The notes under the pieces: generated by a model
What the model saw: the letters and a program-made list of their open reading frames with translations, nothing else
Databases searched by the model: none
Told to the model about the DNA's origin: nothing
Shown here: piece by piece, positions 8,874-16,837 of the stretch
How positions within the stretch are numbered: position 1 is the first letter of the stretch
Layout: each line of letters starts with the position of its first letter
From: Spirochaetaceae bacterium
GTDB taxonomy: Bacteria > Spirochaetota > Spirochaetia > SZUA-6 > DRHE01
Assembly (NCBI GenBank): GCA_020353535.1
Contig: CP070696.1
Coordinates: forward strand, 3,102,554 to 3,166,553
Direction: 5' to 3'
DNA: 64,000 nucleotides
Position numbers and translations under genes: made by a program

Positions 8874-9284
8874 TCATTCGGGAAACTGTGTTGGTACTGC
8901 CGTAGTGCAATTGACCAGTTCTTTGGCGGCTTTAACGGCGCGCAGAACTTTGCCCAGGTTTCCCTTCAACTGGAGCTGCCGAGTTACCAAACCCTGGATG
9001 GGATCCAGGTTTTTTTCGATAACCCGCCTCCAAATGCGGACCGGCGCCGATATAACAAACTCCGGATCTATATCGGAGGGATTGTCCACCACAAAGGCCT
9101 TCCTGCTTTTGCCGTGCCAGAGATCGACATAGTAGTAGACCGATCCTTCCATAGTTTCATCGGGGTCCAGGACGAAATAGAAATCCCCTTCCCAGCTCTT
9201 GGCTGCCTCCGCGTATGCTGCACTACTGTTGATGGCCTGGTGGAAGGCTTCCAGCCACTCAGCTGAACCGAAAAGCATCGTCAC
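8874..9284 (-). CDS. SCP2 sterol-transfer-fold protein
   Basis: A 136-residue stand-alone SCP2-type lipid-binding domain: a helical N-terminus (SAEWLEAFHQAINSSAAYAEAA), a strand pair around GDFYFVLDPDE and SVYYYVDLWHGKSR, and the C-terminal helix region LQLKGNLGKVLRAVKAAKEL. In bacteria such domains bind acyl or other hydrophobic ligands. It is the first gene of the set with the alcohol and aldehyde oxidoreductases, so a hydrophobic substrate carrier is a plausible inference. GTG at 9284 is chosen because GGAGGG lies 6 nt upstream; an ATG at 9278 is the alternative. Confidence 0.75.
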   Translation of the reverse strand: MTMLFGSAEWLEAFHQAINSSAAYAEAAKSWEGDFYFVLDPDETMEGSVYYYVDLWHGKSRKAFVVDNPSDIDPEFVISAPVRIWRRVIEKNLDPIQGLVTRQLQLKGNLGKVLRAVKAAKELVNCTTAVPTQFPE

Positions 9285-9605
9285 TCTTCCCTCCTTTGGC
9301 GTCGTTTGCGAGAATATCCAACTGCACCGCCTGGAGCTCCATCCGCAATGAGCAGGTTGCCGATGGTCAAGCAGGCAGCACGAGCCTGAATGACCATACA
9401 GTAATCTATCCTGAGTTTCAGTTCAACGCCACCAAGTTGCTCGGGATTTTTCAGTCCAAGAAGTTGAGGAGGGAAACGCTAGTCAGGTGCGCTCCTTACC
9501 GGCAAGTTCCCTTGGGAGGCAGCCTATCAGGAGATGGCCTCCGAGGCCACAGAAGCTCCGGAGTGGTCGGGGTGGGACGCAGCGGTCGGCGCCTGAAACG
9601 AACGC
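9285..9605. other. Intergenic stretch between two minus-strand genes
   Basis: It should hold the 3' end signals of the quinone reductase and the promoter of the SCP2-aldehyde operon. The only structure seen is a palindrome TGGCCTC-C-GAGGCCA at 9535-9549. No convincing promoter hexamers, terminator with a U-run or coding frame was found. Confidence 0.4.
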
Positions 9606-10574
9606 CTAGGGAATCAGCAGCACCTTGCCCACGGTTTTGCGCGCCTCCAGCCGACGATGAGCCTCGGCCGCCTCGGCCAGGGGAAGCTTCTCTCCGATGT
9701 GCAGGACCAGCTTGCCCCTGGCGATCCAGCCCAACACCTCCGAGGCTCTTCTTTCCAGACTCTGCCGGTCCGCTACGTAGTGAAACAGGGACGGCCGGGT
9801 GAGGTAGAGGGATCCCTTGGCGCCCAGGATAGCCGGCTCGATCGGGTCGATCTTGCCGCTGGATTGACCGAAGCTGACCAGGATTCCCCGCCGGCTGAGG
9901 CACTCCAGGCTCTTTAGGAAGGTGGTCTGGCCGACCGAATCGTACACCGCGTTCACCCCGGTGCCGCCGGTCAGTCGCTTGACCTCCTCCACGAAGTCGG
10001 TCTGGGTGTAGAGGATCAGCTCGTCGGCTCCAGCCTTTCGAGCCAGCTCCGCTTTCTGCTCCGTTGAAACTGTGGCTAAGACCTGGGCTCCCCTGCGCTT
10101 GGCGATCTGGACCAGAAGCCGCCCCACCCCGCCGGCTGCCGCGTGGATCAGCACGGTGTCACCTTTCTTGATCGGATAGGTGTCCACTGCCAGGTAATGG
10201 GCGGTCATGCCCTGAAGCATGGCCGCGGCGGCCTGGGGGAAATCGATGCCTTCGGGCAGCTTGACCAGCTTGTCAGCGGGCACCGCCGCGTACTCCGCGT
10301 ACCCTCCCGAACGCCCCTGCCAGGCCACTCTATCCCCGACCCGGAGAGTTTCCACCGCAGAACCGATCTTCTCAACGATCCCGGATCCTTCCAATCCCAG
10401 GGTGTAGGGAAGCTTGACCGGGTACAATCCGCTCCGCTGATAGACATCGATGAAGTTGACCCCTGCGGCTTTGACCTTGACCAGCGCCTGGTCCTCACCG
10501 GCCTCCGGAATGGGCAGCTCGGTCAGGCCCATGACCTCGGGTCCGCCGTTTTTCTGTATTTGAATCGCTTTCAT
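9606..10574 (-). CDS. Zinc-free quinone/NADPH oxidoreductase (MDR family, Qor-like)
   Basis: Medium-chain reductase of about 322 residues without the catalytic zinc ligands of alcohol dehydrogenase. Seen are MKAIQIQKNGGPEVM, AAGVNFIDVYQRSGLYP, the glycine-rich GLEGSGIVEKIG and the Rossmann motif HAAAGGVGRLLVQIAKRRGA near residue 148. Such enzymes reduce quinones or enones with NADPH. The ATG at 10572-10574 matches the family N-terminus; an in-frame TTG lies 9 bp upstream. It is the last gene of the minus-strand run from ileS through hisF, about 50 bp from hisF. The physiological substrate cannot be read from the sequence. Confidence 0.88.
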   Translation of the reverse strand: MKAIQIQKNGGPEVMGLTELPIPEAGEDQALVKVKAAGVNFIDVYQRSGLYPVKLPYTLGLEGSGIVEKIGSAVETLRVGDRVAWQGRSGGYAEYAAVPADKLVKLPEGIDFPQAAAAMLQGMTAHYLAVDTYPIKKGDTVLIHAAAGGVGRLLVQIAKRRGAQVLATVSTEQKAELARKAGADELILYTQTDFVEEVKRLTGGTGVNAVYDSVGQTTFLKSLECLSRRGILVSFGQSSGKIDPIEPAILGAKGSLYLTRPSLFHYVADRQSLERRASEVLGWIARGKLVLHIGEKLPLAEAAEAHRRLEARKTVGKVLLIP

Positions 10575-10626
10575 AGACTTCAAGGTACTTCAATCCAGGC
10601 GGCGGTGCAAGGCGAGAGATCGCGGC

Positions 10627-11394
10627 TCATTCAAGACGCACGGGAATGCTCCGGTCCCGAAGGTAGGTCTTGATCTGTGCTATGGAATAGGTGCCGAAGT
10701 GCACCATGGAGGCGACCAGCGCGGCGTCGGCCCTGCCCTGCTCGAACACCTCGTACAGATGTCCCGGGTGACCCGCCCCGCCCGAAGCCACCACCGGAAT
10801 TGATACTCGCTCGGAGATCAGCCGGGTCAGGGACAGCTCGTAGCCCTCCTGGCCGCCGTCGGCATCTATGGAGTTGAGTACGATCTCCCCCGCACCCAAC
10901 CTCTCCGCCTCAAGGGCCCAGGCAAGGGCATCCAGATTCGTGGCTTTCCGGCCTCCGTCGATGAACACCCGGTAGCCGCTGGGCATCTCCGCATCTCTGG
11001 CCGCATCCATTCCCAGCACTACGCACTGACTCCCGAAACGCACCGCCCCCTCGGCGATGAGCTTTGGATTGCGCACCGCCTGGGAGTTCACGCTCACCTT
11101 CTCCGCTCCGGCCAGCAGAACCTCGTGCATCTGCTCCACCGAGGAGATGCCGCCGCCCACGGCGAAGGGAACGAAGATCACCCGGGCCACCCGTTCGACC
11201 ACATCGACGAAGATCCTGCGGCGTTCGGCGGAGGCGGTGATGTCGTAGAACACCAGCTCGTCAACACCCTGTTCGTAGTAGCTGCGGGCCATTTCCACAG
11301 GATCGCCCACCTCCCGGTTGTCCCGGAAGCGCACCCCTTTGGTGGTCTGTCCCTCCCGGACATCGAGGCAGACGATGATTCGCTTGGCCAGCAT
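10627..11394 (-). CDS. hisF: Imidazole glycerol phosphate synthase, cyclase subunit
   Basis: TIM-barrel subunit that closes the imidazole ring from PRFAR using ammonia made by HisH. Catalytic aspartates are seen in IIVCLDV (residue about 10) and GMDAARDA (about 127), with the phosphate-binding FAVGGGIS, NSIDADGG and SGGAGHPGH loops. The ATG at 11394 follows GGAGGCAGC, better than an upstream in-frame start. HisH ends 11 bp upstream. No other histidine genes are near. HisF/HisH paralogs can instead serve sugar amidation, so a histidine role is likely but not proven. Confidence 0.92.
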   Translation of the reverse strand: MLAKRIIVCLDVREGQTTKGVRFRDNREVGDPVEMARSYYEQGVDELVFYDITASAERRRIFVDVVERVARVIFVPFAVGGGISSVEQMHEVLLAGAEKVSVNSQAVRNPKLIAEGAVRFGSQCVVLGMDAARDAEMPSGYRVFIDGGRKATNLDALAWALEAERLGAGEIVLNSIDADGGQEGYELSLTRLISERVSIPVVASGGAGHPGHLYEVFEQGRADAALVASMVHFGTYSIAQIKTYLRDRSIPVRLE

Positions 11395-11405
11395 GCTGCC
11401 TCCGC

Positions 11406-12023
11406 CTATGGTTTCCAAGCGAGGAAGTTGCCGAGCAGCCGCAGACCGCTTTCAGCGGATTTTTCCGGATGGAACTGGCAGGCAGCCAGGTTATCCCGGG
11501 CCACGGCAGCGGCGAAACGCAGGCCGTACTCACACTCCCCGATTACCGCCTGCGGGTCCGCCGGAATAGGATAGTAGGAATGGACGAAGTAGAAGAAGGC
11601 ACCGTCGCTAATCCCGTCGAACAGGGGATGGGAACGGGTCTGAAACACCCGGTTCCAGCCCATATGTGGAACTTTGAGCCCCCCCTTGGCCGGGAAGCGC
11701 GCCACCGCTCCCTCCAGGAAGCTAAGGCAGGGTGTGCTGCGCTCCTCCGATCGATCGAAGATGATCTGGCAGCCCAAACAGATCCCCAGTAGGGGTCTTC
11801 CCGCCCGCCAGACCCGGTTGATGGCCCGGTCCAGACCGGAAGCGGACAGCTCCTGCATGGCGGCCCGGGCTTCCCCTACCCCCGGAACGATCAGTCTGTC
11901 CGCGGCAGCCACCTCCTCGGCTTTGGAGGAAAAACGAAACTGCGCACCCAGATGGTGCAGAGCCATCTCTACGCTGTGCAAATTCCCGGCCCGGTAGTCC
12001 GCCACGACCAGATCTCCGCTCAC
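11406..12023 (-). CDS. hisH: Imidazole glycerol phosphate synthase, glutaminase subunit
   Basis: Class I glutamine amidotransferase of 205 residues that supplies ammonia to HisF. The catalytic triad is visible: Cys in LLGICLGCQ (about residue 82), and His and Glu in CQFHPEKS (about residue 183). The oxyanion PGVGEA motif is present. The GTG start overlaps the stop of the upstream lipoprotein gene by 4 bp (GTGA), and hisF follows after 11 bp, giving a tightly coupled set. Confidence 0.93.
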   Translation of the reverse strand: MSGDLVVADYRAGNLHSVEMALHHLGAQFRFSSKAEEVAAADRLIVPGVGEARAAMQELSASGLDRAINRVWRAGRPLLGICLGCQIIFDRSEERSTPCLSFLEGAVARFPAKGGLKVPHMGWNRVFQTRSHPLFDGISDGAFFYFVHSYYPIPADPQAVIGECEYGLRFAAAVARDNLAACQFHPEKSAESGLRLLGNFLAWKP

Positions 12024-13129
12024 GGCTGCTGCCCTGTGACCAAGTTCACGGGAAGCAGGATCTGGAAGAATGAGGCGAGCTCCGCTGGGCTTAAGGTCAG
12101 TGATTCGATACGCGCCGAACCTCCGTCGGTGCGTATGGTGGCAGCCTTTAGTTTCCCCACCGGATCCTCCGCCTGGACTTTGCGCATCCAGAGGGTAAGC
12201 ATCAATCGCAGCAGTGTCTCAACAGCGCGGGGATTCTCCACCTCCGAAAGGAGAAAAACGACCTCCAGCTCGTAATCTTCCCCCCCTGCTGCGCCTGATC
12301 CTGCAGCGCTGATCCAGAGCTGGCGGATGGGGAGTCTTTGAAAGACTACTGCTGGATCCTGGGCGGAGGAGGCGGATAGGGATATGGCAGCCAAAGCGAG
12401 GGGATCGGGTAGGTAGAAGAACAGGTCCGCACCTTCCAGCTCGGCCGACACTTCAGCCGGAAGGCGATCGGAGCCGGGGGCATGAAATCGCCGCAGCAGG
12501 GTCTCCGCACCCGCTGGATCTCCGCCGCTGGCTAGCAGGACGGAGCGCTGCGGCACCGCGACCTGCAGGTTCCCCTTTCGCCAGTAGGTCCGGTAGGACC
12601 AGTGGGTGCTGGTGAAACCCCGACCGGGCATCCGTTCCAACTGGACCCGCTCCCACGCTGGATCGAGGTCGAGCCGGCGGGCTACCGAGCCCGAGGTGAG
12701 GTCGCCCAAAGCGATCATAGCAAAATCCGGTGGCTCCCCCTGAGCGAGGCGAATGCGGGTATGGACGCGACTGAGTTTGGCGGTGAGCCTCTCCAGCTGC
12801 TCCAATTCGGATCCGGCGGTCGCGGCCAGGATCTTGAGCAGGCTCCGTGAGGAGGCCACATCCACCGATGCGTACAGCGAATCGGGGGACAGCGGCGGTA
12901 GAACACCCATCCAATGGGCTTCTTCCTGGGAAGGGGGCAGAGTGGCGCAGGAGAACAGCAGCAGAAACATTAGGGGAAACAGGCAAACGAGCCGGGCTGC
13001 GGACCTGTTCACCGCGGCACCACGCGCGGCCGACCGGCTCACCATCGACGAGGTCGCTGCAGTCCCGGCCACCGTTTGTAGGATTGAGATCAATGGCGTT
13101 CCGAGGATTTTACCAGAGAGACGAGACAT
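12020..13129 (-). CDS. Putative lipoprotein of unknown function
   Basis: A 369-residue protein with a hydrophobic stretch and lipobox LFLLLFSC (cysteine about residue 61), then a soluble periplasmic domain rich in Leu, Ser and Arg with no recognised motif. The frame opens at an ATG (13129) preceded by AGGAG only 2 nt away and overlapping the end of ileS by 40 bp; that start gives an unusually long 50-residue pre-signal segment. An ATG at 13045 or GTG codons slightly downstream would give a normal signal peptide but lack a good Shine-Dalgarno. It lies between ileS and hisH and overlaps hisH by 4 bp. Function unknown. Confidence 0.7.
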   Translation of the reverse strand: MSRLSGKILGTPLISILQTVAGTAATSSMVSRSAARGAAVNRSAARLVCLFPLMFLLLFSCATLPPSQEEAHWMGVLPPLSPDSLYASVDVASSRSLLKILAATAGSELEQLERLTAKLSRVHTRIRLAQGEPPDFAMIALGDLTSGSVARRLDLDPAWERVQLERMPGRGFTSTHWSYRTYWRKGNLQVAVPQRSVLLASGGDPAGAETLLRRFHAPGSDRLPAEVSAELEGADLFFYLPDPLALAAISLSASSAQDPAVVFQRLPIRQLWISAAGSGAAGGEDYELEVVFLLSEVENPRAVETLLRLMLTLWMRKVQAEDPVGKLKAATIRTDGGSARIESLTLSPAELASFFQILLPVNLVTGQQP

Positions 13130-16100
13130 TTCTCCTGCCCACAGTCGATTTCCACTGCTCCCTCATTCTCCAGCCAGCGCCAGGAGACGGCCAGGGTCTC
13201 GCTTTTCAGGAATTCCTGGTTCGCTTCCACCGCCTGCTTTACCGCCTGAGGGCCGAACAGGGACAATTCGATACGGTCGGTCACCTCCAGACCCATCTCT
13301 TTACGCAGATTCTGAATGCCCCGTACCAGATCCCGAGCCATCCCTTCCTGAATGAGCTCATCGGTCAGTTCCGCATCCAGTGCCACGGTCAAGGAACCTT
13401 CGTTGAGAACTTTGAGATTCTCCTTCTCCGTTCTGGCGATGATCACGCCCTCTTCGGTCAGATCGAATACCCGCTGTCCCGCTTCAATGGACAGGGTGGC
13501 TCCCTCCAGAAGCGACTGGATCTCCCGCATGGACAGCCCTTCGATACGCACGGCCGCAGCTTTCATGTCCTTGCCCAGCTGTTTTCCCAGGACCTTGTAA
13601 TTCGGCTTGGCCGTGTACTCTACCAGCTCTTCCTCATTTTCGCGGAATACGACACCCCGCACGTTCAGCTCATCCTTGATTAGCTCCTCCATTTCGATGA
13701 GGATCCGCTTCTCCTGCTGATCTTTGGTCACCAGATGCAGGGCTTTGAGGGGTTGACGAATCTTCAGATTGTGCATCGTACGCAACGCCCTTCCCATGGA
13801 TACGGCCTGGCGGGTCAGGCTCATCTTCTGTTCCAGCTCCAGGTCCCTCAGCTGGGAATCGCAGGTCGGAAAATCCGTCAGATGGACCGACTCTGGTAGT
13901 CCTTTGGCTTTCAGATTTCTGTAAATTTCTTCCGTGATAAAGGGAATGAAGGGCGCGGCCACCTGCACCAGGGTAAGCAGAACGGAGTACAGCGTCTGGT
14001 AAGCCTGGCGCTTGTCCACGTCGTTCCGGTTCTCAGGTCTCCAGAACCTACGCCGGGAGCGACGGATGTACCAATTGTTCAGCAGGTCGATGAACTCAAC
14101 GATGGGATCGATTCCCTTCTGCAGGTCGTACTGCTCCAGTTGTTCTGCAACCTGCTGGACCAACTTCTGCGTCTCGGACACAATCCAGCGGTCCATCGGA
14201 TTCTCGGGATTCTCCGCACGCCTCTCCGGATGCACCTTGTCAATGTTCGCGTAGGTAACAAAGAAGCTGTAGGAGTTCCAAAGGGGGATGATCACGTTCT
14301 TCAGCACCTCTTTGACCCCCGCATCGGAGTAGCGCAGATCCTCCGCCTTGACACATGCGGAATGCATCAGAAACAGGCGCAGAGCGTCGGCTCCGAACTC
14401 GTTCATCACCTCCATCGGGTCCGTGTAGTTTCTGGCCGACTTGGACATCTTCTTTCCGTCCTCGGCCAGTACCAGGCCGTTGACGATGCAGTGGGTGAAG
14501 GCTGGCTTGTCAAACAGGGCCGCAGCCAGGACGACCAGGGTGTAGAACCAGCCCCTGGTCTGATCCAGCCCTTCGGAGATGAAGTCTGCGGGAAAATTGG
14601 CCTCGAAATGCTCCCGGTTCTCGAAGGGATAGTGATTCTGGGCGTAGGGCATGGCACCGGATTCGAACCAGCAGTCCAGCACTTCCGGAATGCGACGCAT
14701 GGTGCCGCTGCAGCCCCCTTCACAGGGAAAGGTAATCTCGTCCACGAAGTGCTTGTGCAGATCCGTGACCTTCTGCTTGGATCGGTTCTCCAGCTCCGCC
14801 CGACTCCCGATGCAAAGCTGCTGCCCGCACTCGTCGCACCTCCAGATGGGAAGGGGATTGCCCCAGTAGCGATTCCGGGAGATTGCCCAATCCCGAGCAC
14901 CTTCAAGCCATTTGCCGAACCGTCCCTCCCTGATATGTCCGGGCACCCAGAAGATCCGGTTGTTAGCCTCCAGCATGCTGGACTTGATCTTCTGGATGTT
15001 TACAAACCAGGAGGAAATGGCCCGATAAATCAGGGGAGAGGTGCAGCGCCAGCAATGCGGGTAGGCGTGCAGATAGCTGGTGTGGTGCACCACCGCGTTG
15101 CGCTGCTTTAGATCCTTGATGATACGCTTGTCTGCCTCTTTTACGAACAGTCCCTGGTAGTCGGTAACCTCTTCGGTAAAACGGGCCTCGGCATCCACGG
15201 GACAGACTGTCGGAACCTCGGTGTCTTTGAGCAGCGAGTAGTCATCCTCACCGAATCCCGGGGCTGTATGAACGATCCCGGTCCCCTCTTCCGTCGAAAC
15301 GTAGTCGGCGATGCGGGTTCGGAAGGCTCCTCTATCACGAAGCTCGGCGAAATAGGGAAACAGAGGCTCGTACTCGATTCCGGCCAGTTCTTTGCCACGG
15401 AACTCCTCGACTATTTGGTAGTCATCGGGACTCTTGTAGTAGGTCTCCAATCTTTCTTTGGCCAGGATGTAATTTTCCGATCCGTCCGCCACTTTTACGT
15501 ATTCGATTTCCGGACCTAGGGCCAGAGCCAAGTTGGAGGGAAGGGTCCAGGGCGTGGTGGTCCAGGCTAAAAAGTAGGTATCCGCTTCATCGAGGCGCTT
15601 GAACTTCACGGTTATCGAAGGATCCTGTACGTCCTGGTACCCGCCCAGGTTGAGCTCGAAGTTGGAGAGAGCGGTGGAGCAGCGCGGGCAGTAGGGCAGG
15701 ATATAGAAACCCTCGTACAACAGCTCCCGGTTCCACAGCTCCTGCATGATCCACCAGATCGACTCCATGTAGTCTGGATCCATGGTCTTGTAGTCGTTGT
15801 CGAAGTCGATCCATCTGCCCAGACGGGTTATGACGCTGCGCCACTCGGAGGTGTAGCGCAGCACGATCGAGCGGCAGGACTCGTTGAAGCGCGCGATACC
15901 GTATTCCTCGATCTGTCGCTTGCCGGAGATACCCAGCTCCTTCTCCATCTCGTACTCCACGGGCAGCCCGTGGCAGTCCCAACCGAAACGGCGCTCAACC
16001 TTCAAGCCCCGCATGGCCTTGTAGCGGGGAATGATGTCCTTGATGGTCCCGGGGACGAAGTGACCGAAATGAGGCAGACCGGTGGCAAAGGGAGGTCCGT

Positions 16101-16233
16101 CGTAGAAAACGTATTCCTCGCACCCCTCCCGCTGCTGGATCGACTTCTCGAATATGTTATGTTTCTGCCAAAACTCCAGTACTCCCTCTTCCATTTTGGG
16201 AAAACTGAGCTTGGCATCAACGGGTTTGTACAC
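13090..16233 (-). CDS. ileS: Isoleucyl-tRNA synthetase
   Basis: Class I aminoacyl-tRNA synthetase charging tRNA-Ile. The 1047 residues carry the HIGH-type motif PHFGHF (residues 54-59), the editing domain, WDCHGLPVE, and KMSKS near residue 594. Two zinc-type cysteine clusters (YCPRCSTA, WRCDECGQ and later CEGGCSG) are present, as in the longer eukaryote-like type 2 IleS often found in spirochaetes. The C-terminal domain is of the long type. The ferritin-like gene ends 16 bp upstream, so the two are probably co-transcribed; no T-box leader is visible. Confidence 0.97.
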   Translation of the reverse strand: MYKPVDAKLSFPKMEEGVLEFWQKHNIFEKSIQQREGCEEYVFYDGPPFATGLPHFGHFVPGTIKDIIPRYKAMRGLKVERRFGWDCHGLPVEYEMEKELGISGKRQIEEYGIARFNESCRSIVLRYTSEWRSVITRLGRWIDFDNDYKTMDPDYMESIWWIMQELWNRELLYEGFYILPYCPRCSTALSNFELNLGGYQDVQDPSITVKFKRLDEADTYFLAWTTTPWTLPSNLALALGPEIEYVKVADGSENYILAKERLETYYKSPDDYQIVEEFRGKELAGIEYEPLFPYFAELRDRGAFRTRIADYVSTEEGTGIVHTAPGFGEDDYSLLKDTEVPTVCPVDAEARFTEEVTDYQGLFVKEADKRIIKDLKQRNAVVHHTSYLHAYPHCWRCTSPLIYRAISSWFVNIQKIKSSMLEANNRIFWVPGHIREGRFGKWLEGARDWAISRNRYWGNPLPIWRCDECGQQLCIGSRAELENRSKQKVTDLHKHFVDEITFPCEGGCSGTMRRIPEVLDCWFESGAMPYAQNHYPFENREHFEANFPADFISEGLDQTRGWFYTLVVLAAALFDKPAFTHCIVNGLVLAEDGKKMSKSARNYTDPMEVMNEFGADALRLFLMHSACVKAEDLRYSDAGVKEVLKNVIIPLWNSYSFFVTYANIDKVHPERRAENPENPMDRWIVSETQKLVQQVAEQLEQYDLQKGIDPIVEFIDLLNNWYIRRSRRRFWRPENRNDVDKRQAYQTLYSVLLTLVQVAAPFIPFITEEIYRNLKAKGLPESVHLTDFPTCDSQLRDLELEQKMSLTRQAVSMGRALRTMHNLKIRQPLKALHLVTKDQQEKRILIEMEELIKDELNVRGVVFRENEEELVEYTAKPNYKVLGKQLGKDMKAAAVRIEGLSMREIQSLLEGATLSIEAGQRVFDLTEEGVIIARTEKENLKVLNEGSLTVALDAELTDELIQEGMARDLVRGIQNLRKEMGLEVTDRIELSLFGPQAVKQAVEANQEFLKSETLAVSWRWLENEGAVEIDCGQEKCLVSLVKSSERH

Positions 16234-16249
16234 GAATGCCTCCGCAGCG

Positions 16250-16714
16250 CTAGTTCTCTTTCAGGATATCCTCATCGTACCGTTCCTGGGCCCAATCCCT
16301 GTGTTTGCGCTCCTCGTCGGCGAGCACCCGCAGCATGCTACTGATATCTGGGCTGGTAGTCATAGCTGCCAACTTGCGGTACAGTTGCTCGGCCTCACGC
16401 TCCTTGCGGATCACCAGGATAAGAAAATCTCCATAGTCCATATCCGGGGAGAAGGGGACCTGCGCCAGCATCTCCGAGAAGCCCAGATCCTCGGCATTCG
16501 GCGGGGTTAACAGCCCAGGATTCCCCTGTTTCAGGGCTATCAGTTTTCGTTCGTGCTCCCTCTCCATCTCCGCCATCGACAGCAGCAGCTCGGTGAAACT
16601 CCGCCGCTCCGTCTCTCGTGCATAGCTCAGGTACGTGTCCTGGGCTTCCCTCTCCCTCTGAATGGCAAAATCGATGATTTCCTCTACGGTGTCGAATCTC
16701 TTTGGTTCGCTCAT
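16250..16714 (-). CDS. Ferritin-like diiron protein (rubrerythrin group)
   Basis: A 154-residue all-helical protein with the carboxylate and histidine ligands expected for a diiron four-helix bundle: REREAQD (about residue 21), MEREHERK (about 51), RKEREAEQL (about 104) and DEERKHRDW (about 134). There is no rubredoxin domain. The group commonly handles iron or peroxide stress in anaerobes. It is the first gene of a minus-strand set leading into ileS and is divergent from the HEAT-cyclase gene, sharing a 123-bp promoter region. Exact activity is inferred. Confidence 0.82.
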   Translation of the reverse strand: MSEPKRFDTVEEIIDFAIQREREAQDTYLSYARETERRSFTELLLSMAEMEREHERKLIALKQGNPGLLTPPNAEDLGFSEMLAQVPFSPDMDYGDFLILVIRKEREAEQLYRKLAAMTTSPDISSMLRVLADEERKHRDWAQERYDEDILKEN

Positions 16715-16779
16715 TGGGGGGATTCTAAACCGAATGGCAGCGCAGTGTCAAAGACGGGATTCGCGGAGCCGATCTCACG

Positions 16780-16809
16780 TTGACACTTCGCGGTTTGTTC
16801 CGCTACACT
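16780..16809 (+). promoter_or_regulatory. sigma70-type promoter of the HEAT-cyclase gene
   Basis: TTGACA (16780-16785) and TACACT (16804-16809) are spaced by 18 bp, placing a transcription start about 20 bp upstream of the ATG at 16838. Confidence 0.7.
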
Positions 16810-16837
16810 AGTTTTTGCTGCGGCCTGGCGGCACTGG

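Noticed and set aside
9296..9802. Plus-strand frame in the gap before the quinone reductase
   Set aside because: No Shine-Dalgarno, no family pattern, and its second half is antisense to the reductase gene.
14140..15111. Open frame of 323 codons antisense to ileS
   Set aside because: ileS is unambiguous; high GC leaves long antisense frames open.
16234..16780. T-box leader for ileS
   Set aside because: Only a 16-bp gap precedes ileS, and the region upstream of the ferritin gene has no T-box sequence or terminator pair.
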